Of a DNA stretch of 64,000 nucleotides, positions 27,290 to 36,332 are shown piece by piece. Position 1 is the first letter of the stretch. Every line of letters starts with the position of its first letter. A program made the position numbers and the translations under genes. The notes below the pieces were generated by a model that saw only the letters and a list, made by a program, of their open reading frames with translations, made no database searches and was not told where the DNA came from. This stretch comes from UBA8914 sp034002905 (GTDB lineage: Bacteria > Pseudomonadota > Alphaproteobacteria > UBA9219). Location: assembly GCA_034002905.1 (NCBI GenBank), contig JAVEZQ010000010.1, positions 1 through 64,000 of the forward strand. Reading direction: 5' to 3'.

Positions 27290-27827
27290 CGAGCTGCCTG
27301 TTCGTTACTTTTTGTTAAGCTTGGGGTCTCGCTTTTTCTTCATCAGTTGTTAGGAATTTGAGCGCGAACTCTTTGTGCCGTGACGATGTGCGATGAGGAA
27401 TTCGAACGCGCATTTTTTACGTATCGGTAAGAGATCTTTCCAAAGAGATAACCCTCCTTTCGATGATTGTGATCGCATGCATCACGTGCAAATCGTCATC
27501 TTAAATTTTGATCAACGATTTATGAAATCGTAACGCGAAATTCTACGAAGGCAATTTTTCGACAATGGTTACTTCGTTTTTAATAATCACGTGCGGTTAA
27601 TTTCGAATAGAAAGAGTTTGTGAATGTCGTCTGCGTGGAACTTTGTTCACGGCTGTACGTGTATGTATGAGTTTGCGTGCTCGGTAACAGGCGTGATCAC
27701 CGTACGCTGTCAGATCCTGTAAAGTCGCCTGATATCGAAGTAAAAAGAGTAACGAAAAATTTACCAAACAAAAACCGCCGACGGTAAAAACCGGTCGGCG
27801 GTTCGAGTAAACTTCATTAAAAAAAGA
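27290..27827. other. Gene-free intergenic region
   Basis: A 538-bp AT-rich stretch between the ROK kinase and the cold-shock gene. No open frame with a ribosome site or tRNA was found. Near its right end lies the cold-shock gene terminator. An unannotated small RNA is possible but nothing in the sequence proves one. Confidence 0.5.
27768..27803 (-). terminator. Terminator of the cold-shock gene
   Basis: A ten-base inverted repeat (27773-27782 with 27794-27803, AACCGCCGAC and its complement) is followed on the minus strand by a T-rich run. It lies 25 bases past the csp stop codon. Confidence 0.85.
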
Positions 27828-28034
27828 TTACGAAGCTTTGCGTAGGTTCGTTGCAGACTCACGTCCGTTCTTGCCCATGCCCATTTCAAACTCGAGTACG
27901 TCGCCTTCATTCAGGTTGCTGATATTGGCCTTTTGGACTTCGGTGATGTGGACGAATACATCCTTTGATTCACCTTCGGGAGCGATAAATCCGAATCCTT
28001 TTGTGGCATTAAACCATTTGACTGTTCCACGCAT
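27828..28034 (-). CDS. CspA-family cold-shock protein
   Basis: A 68-residue single-stranded nucleic-acid-binding protein of the CSD fold. It starts MRGTVKWFNATKGFGFI (RNP1 KGFGFI) and has RNP2 VFVHIT. ATG 28034 was chosen over an in-frame GTG nine bases upstream because AAGGA abuts that GTG, leaving no spacer, and family members begin at this Met. It has its own terminator and a leader of up to about 200 bases, as many csp genes do. It is monocistronic. Confidence 0.95.
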   Translation of the reverse strand: MRGTVKWFNATKGFGFIAPEGESKDVFVHITEVQKANISNLNEGDVLEFEMGMGKNGRESATNLRKAS

Positions 28035-28250
28035 TGTCTGCACGTCCTTTTTCTGCGGCGACCGAGAGCGATGACGGATGGCGCCTGTTTCTTCCGGCAG
28101 ACCGATCAGTGGGCTGCGTTCTCTTTATGACGGTTTTCGGGAAAGGCGGCAAGTAACTTTTTTAACCATACTGCATTTTTGATGGCAGTGTGAACGGGAT
28201 AGCCCACATGTTTGGGGCTCCTTAGACCTGATTGAATGTGTCATAAAACT

Positions 28251-30839
28251 TTATGAAACTTCTTTTTTTAGGCCCGCTTGTTCGACGGTATCATCCAGTT
28301 CGATGACGTGCTGGTTGATTCGACTGATGGCCGAAATCACTTCGTTCATGATCTCTGTTTGGCGCTCGTCTGTTTGTTCGATCTCCTGCAGGTTGCGCAT
28401 CTCTTCCGTCGTTTCGCGTAGCTTTTTGTCGATGACAATCAGGCGGGTTTCAAGCTGGTCTTTTTGCTGTACCATCATTTGAGCAAGCTGATCATGCATG
28501 GCTTCGATTTGAACGACGGCTTCATGCCAATGTTCCTGAAGCTTTGTTGCAAGGTCTTCGGCTTGTTCGGTCATGAGCGCCCGCGTTTCTTCCATATCCA
28601 CGATGATGGGAGGCGTATCAGCGTAAGGCGTTGCCAGTGGCTTGGGCATCTCAAACTGGGTGAGCGTCGGGACGAGCTGGCCAAGTTGTCCCGCAACGGT
28701 GCCCAAGGTGCTGGTGAGCTGACCCAGCATGCCAAGGCGCTGCATGACGCTTTCTACCTGTTCGGCGATGGTTGTGAGCTTGGTAAAGCTTTGTGCGGCC
28801 CATTGCTCGGTTTTGCCGAAGGTGTTTGTCGCCTGTTGTTCCAAGCGCGAGCCTATATCGCCCAGCATTTCGACAAAACACGAACGCGCCGTTGAAAGCT
28901 TTTCCTGCTCGCCCTTAAGGCTGGCTACGGCTTGCGCAAGCGAATTGTTGGTTGAAGAGCTTTGCTGGGCTAAGGCCTCACTGCTTGCAATAATTTCGTC
29001 GATGCGGGTTTCTGTTGCCTGCGCCTGCTGTTGGATCTGGACCTCAAGCCGCTGCATCAGGGCATGGCTCTTTTCCGTGAGGTTCTGGACGGCAGTAAAG
29101 CTGTTCTGGCTGTTCTGGTTGATCGAGCTGATGAGCTGCTCGTTATTGACGCGTAGGTCGGTCAACAGATTACTGATCGTGTTGCCGTCGCGACGGATCT
29201 GAGATGTGGCCTCGGCCATGGAGCGCTGGGCGCTGTCGAAGCTGGCCACGATGGACTCCATGCGATGCGTCGCTGTGATGACTTGTTCGCTGAGCCCTTC
29301 ATGACGTTCGCAAATGTTGTTGACGGCCTTTTCCATCTTGAGGGCGCTTTCCTCCGTGCGTGTAGCAAGGGCGGCCATGTTTTCTTCGGCATTCATCGTG
29401 CTAGCCAGACGGTTTTCGGCGCGCGTGATGATGTGTTGCAAGTGCTTTTCGCCACGGCTGAGGATTTCAAGCGCTTCGTTGAAGCGGACTCGTGTTTCTT
29501 CGGTCGAGCGGTTGAGCGCCTTGCCGCTGGCTTGCATGATATTGAGGGCGGCAAACATGCGCTCACCCATCTGGTTGGTGGCGTTGGCGAGTTGTTTGAC
29601 AACCTGATGGCTCTGGCTTGCATTGGTGCGCATGGAGTCTTCGGCGGCAAGCAGGGATTTGAGGGAGTCGGCAACCTGTATGCCGGCAAGCTGCGTGACT
29701 TCGGCCATATTCTGGATACGTTCGCGCATCGAGGGGATCATCTGGTTGATTTGATCCATACCGTTTTTCTGTGTCGCGGCCAAAGAATGGGCTGACTCGT
29801 TGAGGGCCTGCGTCAGGCTGTGCAAAGCCTCTTCGTGGATCTGGCCTTGCTGATGGATGTTGTCCAGAGCGCTGCCCAGACGGACGGAAAGACCGCTCAT
29901 CATTTCCTGTTGCGAGGTGCACATGGCGTTGAGCGTGGCCGCGTTACTTTTTGTTTGGTCAAAAGATTCGGCAATCTTTTTCATCATCGCGTCAAAAGCC
30001 GTGCGCTGCATGCCTTCAAAACGGAATGGAATGGGGCCCTCTTCACCTTGCAAAACGAAATCGGGAAGCTCGGCGAAATGTAAACGGGCCTTTTCAAGGG
30101 CGCGGGCCAGCTCGCCTATCCGGTCAGGCCGTTCTTGTCCCCAAACCGGTTGGTGGAGATTGCCTTTGCCAATATTATCGATGCATTGAATAAGTGCATT
30201 CAAAGGGGCGATTTGCCGCGATCTGAAGGCAAAGAAGGAGAGGAGAGATAGAAGCGCCAGCAACGCCCCCGTGCCCCAGGTCAGAAGCATAAGACCCATG
30301 CCCCAGCCTTTGAGATCGTTGTTGGTCTGCAGACGAGTGATGGCTGTCGCAGTTTGAAGACGCGAGTCTAGAATGGTAAGCGCCGTGGAGGCACGGAGTA
30401 AATCCGACGTATTGATCCCGTCATCCAGCGCATCGCTGCTTTCAGCCTTGGCCGAAATAGCCGCGAAAATATCGACAATGGCTTTGATGTCCCGGCTTAC
30501 GGGGCCAGAGGCGGCATTCGCAAGACGGACGACATTTTCTTGTGCGGTCTTCAGGTTCATCCGCATGTCGGCCAACGCCGCGGGATCATGTGATGTCATG
30601 TAGTTTTGAGCAGCCCCAAGAAAGCCGCTATAGCCCAGCGCGCTGATGGTTTTTTCATAAATTTGTTCTTCAGGGGCAAACGCCGTGTCTGGGGCCGCGA
30701 GGATGTTTTGATCTTTATCAAGTTGGTATTTGAAGTAGCCCGCCGTACCAATCAGCGCAACACACAGAGTCAGGACGAGGGCAAGGGCAAGAACCAAAAG
30801 AGGAGAAGAGCTGGTTGTCGTGTCTTCAGATGTTGTCAT
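28251..30839 (-). CDS. Large HAMP-domain coiled-coil membrane protein (MCP-like, no signalling tip)
   Basis: An 862-residue inner-membrane protein. One membrane helix lies near residues 13-36, a periplasmic helical domain of about 145 residues follows, then a second helix near 183-207 and a HAMP-like segment (about 207-260, with DRIGELARALEKAR). The remaining 600 residues are Gln/Ala/Glu-rich coiled coil. The layout is that of a chemoreceptor, but I see no match to the conserved hairpin tip (E-x-N-LLALNAAIEAAR) that binds CheA and CheW, so it is probably not a classical receptor. It may form a scaffold or sense envelope state. It lies downstream of nadK on the same strand. Confidence 0.75.
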   Translation of the reverse strand: MTTSEDTTTSSSPLLVLALALVLTLCVALIGTAGYFKYQLDKDQNILAAPDTAFAPEEQIYEKTISALGYSGFLGAAQNYMTSHDPAALADMRMNLKTAQENVVRLANAASGPVSRDIKAIVDIFAAISAKAESSDALDDGINTSDLLRASTALTILDSRLQTATAITRLQTNNDLKGWGMGLMLLTWGTGALLALLSLLSFFAFRSRQIAPLNALIQCIDNIGKGNLHQPVWGQERPDRIGELARALEKARLHFAELPDFVLQGEEGPIPFRFEGMQRTAFDAMMKKIAESFDQTKSNAATLNAMCTSQQEMMSGLSVRLGSALDNIHQQGQIHEEALHSLTQALNESAHSLAATQKNGMDQINQMIPSMRERIQNMAEVTQLAGIQVADSLKSLLAAEDSMRTNASQSHQVVKQLANATNQMGERMFAALNIMQASGKALNRSTEETRVRFNEALEILSRGEKHLQHIITRAENRLASTMNAEENMAALATRTEESALKMEKAVNNICERHEGLSEQVITATHRMESIVASFDSAQRSMAEATSQIRRDGNTISNLLTDLRVNNEQLISSINQNSQNSFTAVQNLTEKSHALMQRLEVQIQQQAQATETRIDEIIASSEALAQQSSSTNNSLAQAVASLKGEQEKLSTARSCFVEMLGDIGSRLEQQATNTFGKTEQWAAQSFTKLTTIAEQVESVMQRLGMLGQLTSTLGTVAGQLGQLVPTLTQFEMPKPLATPYADTPPIIVDMEETRALMTEQAEDLATKLQEHWHEAVVQIEAMHDQLAQMMVQQKDQLETRLIVIDKKLRETTEEMRNLQEIEQTDERQTEIMNEVISAISRINQHVIELDDTVEQAGLKKEVS

Positions 30840-31039
30840 GAAACGCTCTTGATTTTGAATAACAAAGGCATGCCGCGCAGCGACAGCGCGCGAGAATGGA
30901 AACCCGGTAAGGGGATTCTGGCGGCTCGGCCAAAAAAGTAAAGAACAATTAGACCGTTAAAGTGTTTTTTGATTCGTTTGGGTGCGAAAAACCACAGAAT
31001 CGATTCGGCTCTCAACTTGATTCGAGTCGTGTATTGACC

Positions 31040-31801
31040 CTACAGCATGAACTGTTCACGGATAATCCGTTCGCCCAAATGAAGCTCAGGATCAAACAGA
31101 AGAGTAAAAGCTGTTGTTATATCAAGCCATAGGCGCGCTGAAGCTACATTCTCAATAATATCAGGACCTGCTTCGACGCGAATCGGTCTTTTATCTGTTT
31201 CCAAAACATCAATATCGATCACACAACTTTGTGGCAGGACGGCATAGGACCAGCGGCGAGGTCGAAAGCCACATATAGCAGTCATTATCAATGTGTTGGA
31301 GTCGAGGGGCATGATGGGGCCACCTGCGGAATGATTGTAGGCGGTGCTGCCCGTCGGTGTGGAGAGGATCAGACCATCTCCACTATAAGTGTGAAGGCGT
31401 TCGATGCCATCGACGCGGATGCGTAGTTTTGCCGACTGTGTGGTGTTCCGCAAAAGGGCGACTTCGTTGATGGCGAGGGCCGTCGTCCTGTTTCCGTCTG
31501 TCGAGACGCACTCGACCTTGAGTGGGTGGAGGAAAACTTTTTGCGCATATTTGATCCGGCGCAATAGATCTTCGGGATTGTAATCGTTGCACATAAAACC
31601 GACCGAGTTGGTTCGGTGTAGGGCGTAGACAGGTTTTCCCTTGTCTTTGTGAGCATAGAGAGTCTTGAGGACGTGGCCATCTCCACCAAGGACAACAATC
31701 ACATCGGCGTCTGAGGCCTCACAGGCGCCGTAACGGTCTTGCAGTTCCTTGAGCGAGTCTTGGGCAAGGGGGGTAGGCGAGGCGGAAAAGGCGATTTTCA
31801 T
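31040..31801 (-). CDS. nadK: NAD kinase
   Basis: Phosphorylates NAD to NADP using ATP or polyphosphate. The 253-residue protein has the GGDGH motif (VVLGGDGHVLKTLY), the RTNSVGFM segment and the substrate loop SGDGLILSTPTGSTAYNHSAGGP. ATG 31801 was chosen over a longer frame because the family starts MKIAFSAS and GGAG precedes it. Length is slightly short but normal for Alphaproteobacteria. Divergent from chpT. Confidence 0.95.
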   Translation of the reverse strand: MKIAFSASPTPLAQDSLKELQDRYGACEASDADVIVVLGGDGHVLKTLYAHKDKGKPVYALHRTNSVGFMCNDYNPEDLLRRIKYAQKVFLHPLKVECVSTDGNRTTALAINEVALLRNTTQSAKLRIRVDGIERLHTYSGDGLILSTPTGSTAYNHSAGGPIMPLDSNTLIMTAICGFRPRRWSYAVLPQSCVIDIDVLETDKRPIRVEAGPDIIENVASARLWLDITTAFTLLFDPELHLGERIIREQFML

Positions 31802-31944
31802 AGGACTCCAAATGTGTCGGTTCATCCATGCTTTAATGATCAATTAACGATTATTGCGCAATTGTAAATGATAAACAACGGGGCTTATTGCTTGCGGACG
31901 GAAGTTAACTATTTTCGCCCTTTTTTGAGTGCATGAGGTGTTGA

Positions 31945-32634
31945 ATGCAGATGGATTTGCGGGTTACGGAGCTACTGGCTTCCAAGCTCTGTCATGATTT
32001 GATCAGTCCGGTGAGCGCCATTAATAACGGTGTCGAACTCATCGAAGACATCGGTGAATCCGTGGTCGACGAGGCGATGAAGTTGATCGCCGATAGTGCT
32101 GGACATGCCTCGCGCCGGCTTAAGCTGTTTCGTGTTGCGTATGGTCGTGCAGGCAGTGAAGAGAATCTTCCCGTCAAAGATATGCGACTGATCGCCGCAC
32201 AAAGTTTTTCTGTCGGAAAGATCAAGCTTCACTGGCCGGAAACGCTAACGCTTACGACGATTGCCGATAAGCGTGGTGGACTTAAAACGTTGATTAATAG
32301 TTTGATATTGAGCGAAGAGCTTTTGGCTTATGGCGGAGATATCACAGTTACTGAGATTGAAGGAGATGGGGAGCAGGGGTGTCGTTTGGCTGTTGTTGGT
32401 CGTGCTGCCTTTATGGCAGAAAATTACAAGCTTGCTCTGGATGGGCGAGTCGATGTCGAAGATCTTACACCCCGCACAATTCAGGCATATGTTACAGGTC
32501 GTTTTGCAAGCTATTTCGGTTTAGAAATATATCCTTGTCAGGTGAGGGATGATTGTCTGGAAATAGCCATTCTCGTTCCACAACAGAAGGAAGATGAACC
32601 GGCAAATGAAGACGAGGGTGTGTCGCCGGGATAG
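31945..32634 (+). CDS. chpT: ChpT-type histidine phosphotransferase
   Basis: A 229-residue protein of the family that relays phosphate from a hybrid kinase (CckA) to CtrA and CpdR in Caulobacter. The phosphoryl site is His17 in SKLCHDLISPVSAINNG, followed by the helical dimerisation hairpin and a degenerate ATPase-like fold. The ATG has GAGG seven bases upstream. It sits 90 bases before cheA, so here it may be co-transcribed with the chemotaxis operon. The name follows family resemblance; the partner kinase is not in the window. Confidence 0.85.
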   Translation: MQMDLRVTELLASKLCHDLISPVSAINNGVELIEDIGESVVDEAMKLIADSAGHASRRLKLFRVAYGRAGSEENLPVKDMRLIAAQSFSVGKIKLHWPETLTLTTIADKRGGLKTLINSLILSEELLAYGGDITVTEIEGDGEQGCRLAVVGRAAFMAENYKLALDGRVDVEDLTPRTIQAYVTGRFASYFGLEIYPCQVRDDCLEIAILVPQQKEDEPANEDEGVSPG

Positions 32635-32724
32635 AAGGGCTTTTCTAATGTTTTTTTAAGGTTTGTTGAGCAATATCGAAGGCGAGTTTTGGCGTGATTC
32701 TACCACTTATAAAAGGGCACTGCG

Positions 32725-35406
32725 ATGGATGATCTTTTGCGAGACTTTCTGACGGAAACGAACGAAAGCTTGGCTCAGCTTGACGTAGAAATTGTCAATT
32801 TGGAGCAAAATCCCGATGATCCAGAGTTGATCAGCAGCATCTTCCGACTCGTCCATACTGTAAAGGGAACTTGCGGTTTTCTGGGACTCTCGCGGCTCGA
32901 AAAGCTCGCGCATTCAGGCGAAAATGTTCTTGGAAAATTCCGTGATCGCGAACTGCCTGTGACCCCAAAGGCTGTTACCCTTATCTTGCGATCTATTGAT
33001 GCTATTAAGAGTATGCTCCTTGTTCTTGAAGAGACAGAGGCTGAACCTGCCGGTGATGACTCTGAATTGATTGCGGCACTAGACGCCATGGCTGCTGGTG
33101 ATGTCGGTGATGTGGAGGGCTGTGATGTGTCGTCATCATCATCTTCGACCGCTGCGTCAGGTGGGGCGGGTGGCGTTCAGCAGCAGACGCTAGGGGGCGA
33201 TTCCGAGCCTGATGAGTTTGGTTTTGTTCCGATCCCTGCGGAGAAGACAGCAGAAGTTGCGGCGGCTCGTGCCACGGAAAAGAAGGCGGCTCCCACTGCC
33301 TCGAAGGAGGCTGCGACACAACAAGAATCTGGAATGAAAGAATCTGCGGTATCTGGCCAGACAATCCGTGTGAGTGTTGATCAGCTTGAAAATCTGATGG
33401 TTATTGCCAGTGAGTTGGTGCTGACTCGTAATCAGCTCATGCAGATTTCGCGAACCCAGAAAGACAATCCTTTTGTCGCGCCACTTCAGCGCCTCAATCA
33501 TGTGACTTCCGAGCTTCAGGAAGGTGTAATGAAGACGCGCATGCAACCCATCGGGAATGCATGGTCCAAACTACCGCGCATTGTTCGTGATCTTTCTATG
33601 GAACTCGGCAAGAAGATTGATCTTCAGATGGTGGGGGCCGACACCGAGTTAGATCGTCAGGTGCTCGAATTGATCAAGGATCCGCTCACCCATATGGTGC
33701 GCAATTCGGCAGACCATGGAATTGAGGTGTCTTCCGATCGTTTGATGGCGGGTAAGCCTGAAACCGGTGTTATCCTTCTCAACGCTTTCCACGAAGGCGG
33801 CCATATTATCATCGAGATTTCCGATGATGGTCGTGGTATCTCGCTCAATGCCGTCAAGAACAAGATTGTCCAGAATAATCTGGCGAACGAATCCGATGTC
33901 GCGTCGATGAGCGATCAGCAGATTATCCAGTATATCTTCAAGCCGGGCTTTTCGACGGCTACGAAGGTTACCGCCGTCTCTGGTCGTGGCGTCGGTATGG
34001 ATGTCGTCAAGACGAATATCGAGAAGATCGGCGGCACGGTCGATTTGCAGTCGGTTGAAGGAAAGGGTTCCCGTTTCCTCATCAAAATTCCGTTGACCTT
34101 GGCGATTGTGTCGGCATTGATTGTCGAATGCGCTGAAGAACGCTTCGCTATTCCGCAAATCAGCGTTGTCGAACTCGTTCACGCTTCTGCCAACAGTGAG
34201 TACAAAGTCGAATACATTAATCAAACGCCAGTTCTTCGTTTGCGTAACCGGCTATTGCCGCTTGTTTCCTTGCGCAGGACTTTGGAACTCGGCGGCGATG
34301 AGAAGGGGGTCGAGGATCTGGCCTTTATCGTCGTGGTTCAGGTTGGCAGTTCATTTTTCGGCATTATTGTTGATCGTGTTTTTGATACCGAGGAAATTGT
34401 CGTTAAACCTGTTTCTCCGATCTTGCGGAATATCAGCATGTTCTCGGGTAATACAATCCTTGGGGACGGCAGCGTCGTTATGATCCTTGATCCCAACGGG
34501 GTTGCTTCCTGTGTCGGGGAAATCCATGACTCGGCATCTGCGACGTCTATGCATCGGACAACAACGACACATGCGCGGGGAGCGACAAAGCAATCCTTGT
34601 TGGTGTTCCGTGCCGGCGTGGACGCGCCAAAGGCTGTCCCGCTTTCTCTGGTCGCACGACTTGAAGAGATTGATCTTAAAACCGTTGAGTATTCCGAAGA
34701 GAAGCCTGTTGTCCAGTATCGCGGCAAGCTCATGCCTCTTGTGACGATCGACGGGGCAACAAGATTGAAGGATGAGGGGTCCCAGCCCATTCTTGTCTTT
34801 AGCGACCATGAACGAAGCATGGGGCTTGTGGTTGATGAGATAGTTGACATCATCGAGGATCATCTGGATGTTAATCTGTCCGCGCAACGTCCGGGTTATA
34901 TTGGTAGTGCGATTGTTGCCGGCAAGGCGACGGATATGGTGGATACAGGCTATTATCTGTCTCAAGCGTATCAGAACTGGTTTAATTCGCATCAGGATGA
35001 ATCCTTTGGTGAAGAAAAGTCGCATCGTGTGTTGCTGGTTGACGATAGCCCCTTCTTCCGCAATTTGCTGACGCCGCTTTTGACGGTAGCTGGCTATACT
35101 GTGACAACGGCAGAAAATCCGGCTCAAGCGCTCAAGATGCGCGAAGAGGGCGAGGAGTTTGATGTCATCGTCAGTGATATCGAAATGCCGGGGATGAGCG
35201 GGTTCGACTTTGCATCAACCGTTCGACGTGAAGGCGGAAAATGGAGCGAATTACCTTTTATCGCTTTGTCTTCCTATGCCACGCCGCGTGATATCGAGCG
35301 TGGACGTGTGGCAGGCTTTACGGATTATGTTGCCAAGTTTAACCGTGATGCCTTGCTTGCTTCCTTGCAGCAAACACTGAATGATATGAGGGTTGCCCAT
35401 GACTGA
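32725..35406 (+). CDS. cheA: Hybrid chemotaxis histidine kinase CheA with receiver domain
   Basis: An 893-residue kinase. Domains in order: Hpt with phospho-His44 (RLVHTVKG), a Ser/Ala-rich linker (about 115-210), the dimerisation domain (IRVSVDQLENLMVIASEL), the ATPase domain with HMVRNSADHGIE and GRGVGMDVVK, a CheW-like domain, a second degenerate CheW-like segment (about 635-745), and a receiver domain near the C-terminus with LLVDDS and Asp818 (VSDIEMPG). CheA autophosphorylates and passes phosphate to CheY and CheB. The fused receiver may act as a phosphate sink. The stop overlaps the cheW start. Confidence 0.95.
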   Translation: MDDLLRDFLTETNESLAQLDVEIVNLEQNPDDPELISSIFRLVHTVKGTCGFLGLSRLEKLAHSGENVLGKFRDRELPVTPKAVTLILRSIDAIKSMLLVLEETEAEPAGDDSELIAALDAMAAGDVGDVEGCDVSSSSSSTAASGGAGGVQQQTLGGDSEPDEFGFVPIPAEKTAEVAAARATEKKAAPTASKEAATQQESGMKESAVSGQTIRVSVDQLENLMVIASELVLTRNQLMQISRTQKDNPFVAPLQRLNHVTSELQEGVMKTRMQPIGNAWSKLPRIVRDLSMELGKKIDLQMVGADTELDRQVLELIKDPLTHMVRNSADHGIEVSSDRLMAGKPETGVILLNAFHEGGHIIIEISDDGRGISLNAVKNKIVQNNLANESDVASMSDQQIIQYIFKPGFSTATKVTAVSGRGVGMDVVKTNIEKIGGTVDLQSVEGKGSRFLIKIPLTLAIVSALIVECAEERFAIPQISVVELVHASANSEYKVEYINQTPVLRLRNRLLPLVSLRRTLELGGDEKGVEDLAFIVVVQVGSSFFGIIVDRVFDTEEIVVKPVSPILRNISMFSGNTILGDGSVVMILDPNGVASCVGEIHDSASATSMHRTTTTHARGATKQSLLVFRAGVDAPKAVPLSLVARLEEIDLKTVEYSEEKPVVQYRGKLMPLVTIDGATRLKDEGSQPILVFSDHERSMGLVVDEIVDIIEDHLDVNLSAQRPGYIGSAIVAGKATDMVDTGYYLSQAYQNWFNSHQDESFGEEKSHRVLLVDDSPFFRNLLTPLLTVAGYTVTTAENPAQALKMREEGEEFDVIVSDIEMPGMSGFDFASTVRREGGKWSELPFIALSSYATPRDIERGRVAGFTDYVAKFNRDALLASLQQTLNDMRVAHD

Positions 35407-35899
35407 TTCAAATCTTCCTGTAAAATCTAGCGGCAACATGCCTGTAGCTGGCGAGGCCGATGATAATCGTGAGTTTGTGACGATGTTTGTTGACAATCAA
35501 CTGTTCGGTATTCCCGTGTTGCAGGTTCAGGATGTCTTGTCACCTCAAAAGATAACGCGTGTTCCGCTTGCACCGCGTGAGGTGGCCGGGTCTCTTAATC
35601 TGCGCGGGCGTATTGTGACGGCGATTGATGTTCGCGTTCGGTTGGGCTTGGCTCAACGTGAAAAAGGCAAGAAAAATATGAGCGTTGTTGTCGATTACAA
35701 CGGCGAGTTTTACAGCTTGATCGTGGATCAGGTTGGTGAAGTCATGACTCTTTCTTCTTCTGCATATGAAAAGACACCAACGACTCTTGATGAGAAATGG
35801 CGTGAAGTTGCCGATGGCGTATACCGCTTGCAAGAACAGTTGATGATAGTCCTCGATGTAAAACGGTTGCTTCGTGTGACCGAAATGGTTGCCGCGTAG
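35399..35899 (+). CDS. cheW: Chemotaxis adaptor CheW
   Basis: A 166-residue coupling protein linking chemoreceptors to CheA. The SH3-like core begins EFVTMFVDNQLFGIPVLQVQDV; SLNLRGRIVTAIDVRVRLGL is the conserved middle and LIVDQVGEVM the following strand. The first 25 residues are a polar tail. ATG 35399 lies within the last codons of cheA, so translation is coupled. The chemoreceptors are not in the window. Confidence 0.95.
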   Translation: MTDSNLPVKSSGNMPVAGEADDNREFVTMFVDNQLFGIPVLQVQDVLSPQKITRVPLAPREVAGSLNLRGRIVTAIDVRVRLGLAQREKGKKNMSVVVDYNGEFYSLIVDQVGEVMTLSSSAYEKTPTTLDEKWREVADGVYRLQEQLMIVLDVKRLLRVTEMVAA

Positions 35900-35920
35900 G
35901 GCAGAAGAAAGGATTTGTTT

Positions 35921-36292
35921 ATGAAGACTTGCCTGCTGGTCGATGACAGCCGTGTGATCCGCAAGGTAGCGCGACAGATTTTCGAGGCGATGGATTTTTC
36001 ATGCGAAGAGGCCGAACACGGGCAGCAGGCTGTGGAGTTCTGTCAGAAAAGTATGCCGGATGTTATCTTGCTTGACTGGAACATGCCGGTTATGGACGGG
36101 CTTGAGTTTCTTCGTGTGTTGCGTAAGATGCCGAACGGCGGCGGCGCGGTCGTCGTGTTTTGTACGACAGAAAACGATATGAAACACATTCAGGAGGCGA
36201 TGACAAATGGCGCAAATGAATATATCATGAAGCCATTTGATGCCGATATTGTTCGAAGTAAGCTTTTCCAGCTTGGGATTATTGATGAATAA
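35921..36292 (+). CDS. cheY: Chemotaxis response regulator CheY
   Basis: A 123-residue single-domain receiver. Acidic pair in LLVDDS (Asp8, Asp9), phospho-acceptor Asp52 in LLDWNMPVMDG, switch Thr in FCTTEND and Lys in IMKPFDAD. There is no output domain. ATG 35921 was chosen because AAGGA lies seven bases upstream. It would bind FliM at the flagellar switch. It lies between cheW and cheB. Confidence 0.95.
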   Translation: MKTCLLVDDSRVIRKVARQIFEAMDFSCEEAEHGQQAVEFCQKSMPDVILLDWNMPVMDGLEFLRVLRKMPNGGGAVVVFCTTENDMKHIQEAMTNGANEYIMKPFDADIVRSKLFQLGIIDE

Positions 36293-36332
36293 CTCTTCAA
36301 GATGTATCAAGATCAACATTGTGACATAAAAC

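Noticed and set aside
28150..28180. TTAACCAT half-site near the cold-shock gene
   Set aside because: Only half of a CtrA site is present, with no TTAA seven bases upstream, so chance occurrence is likely.
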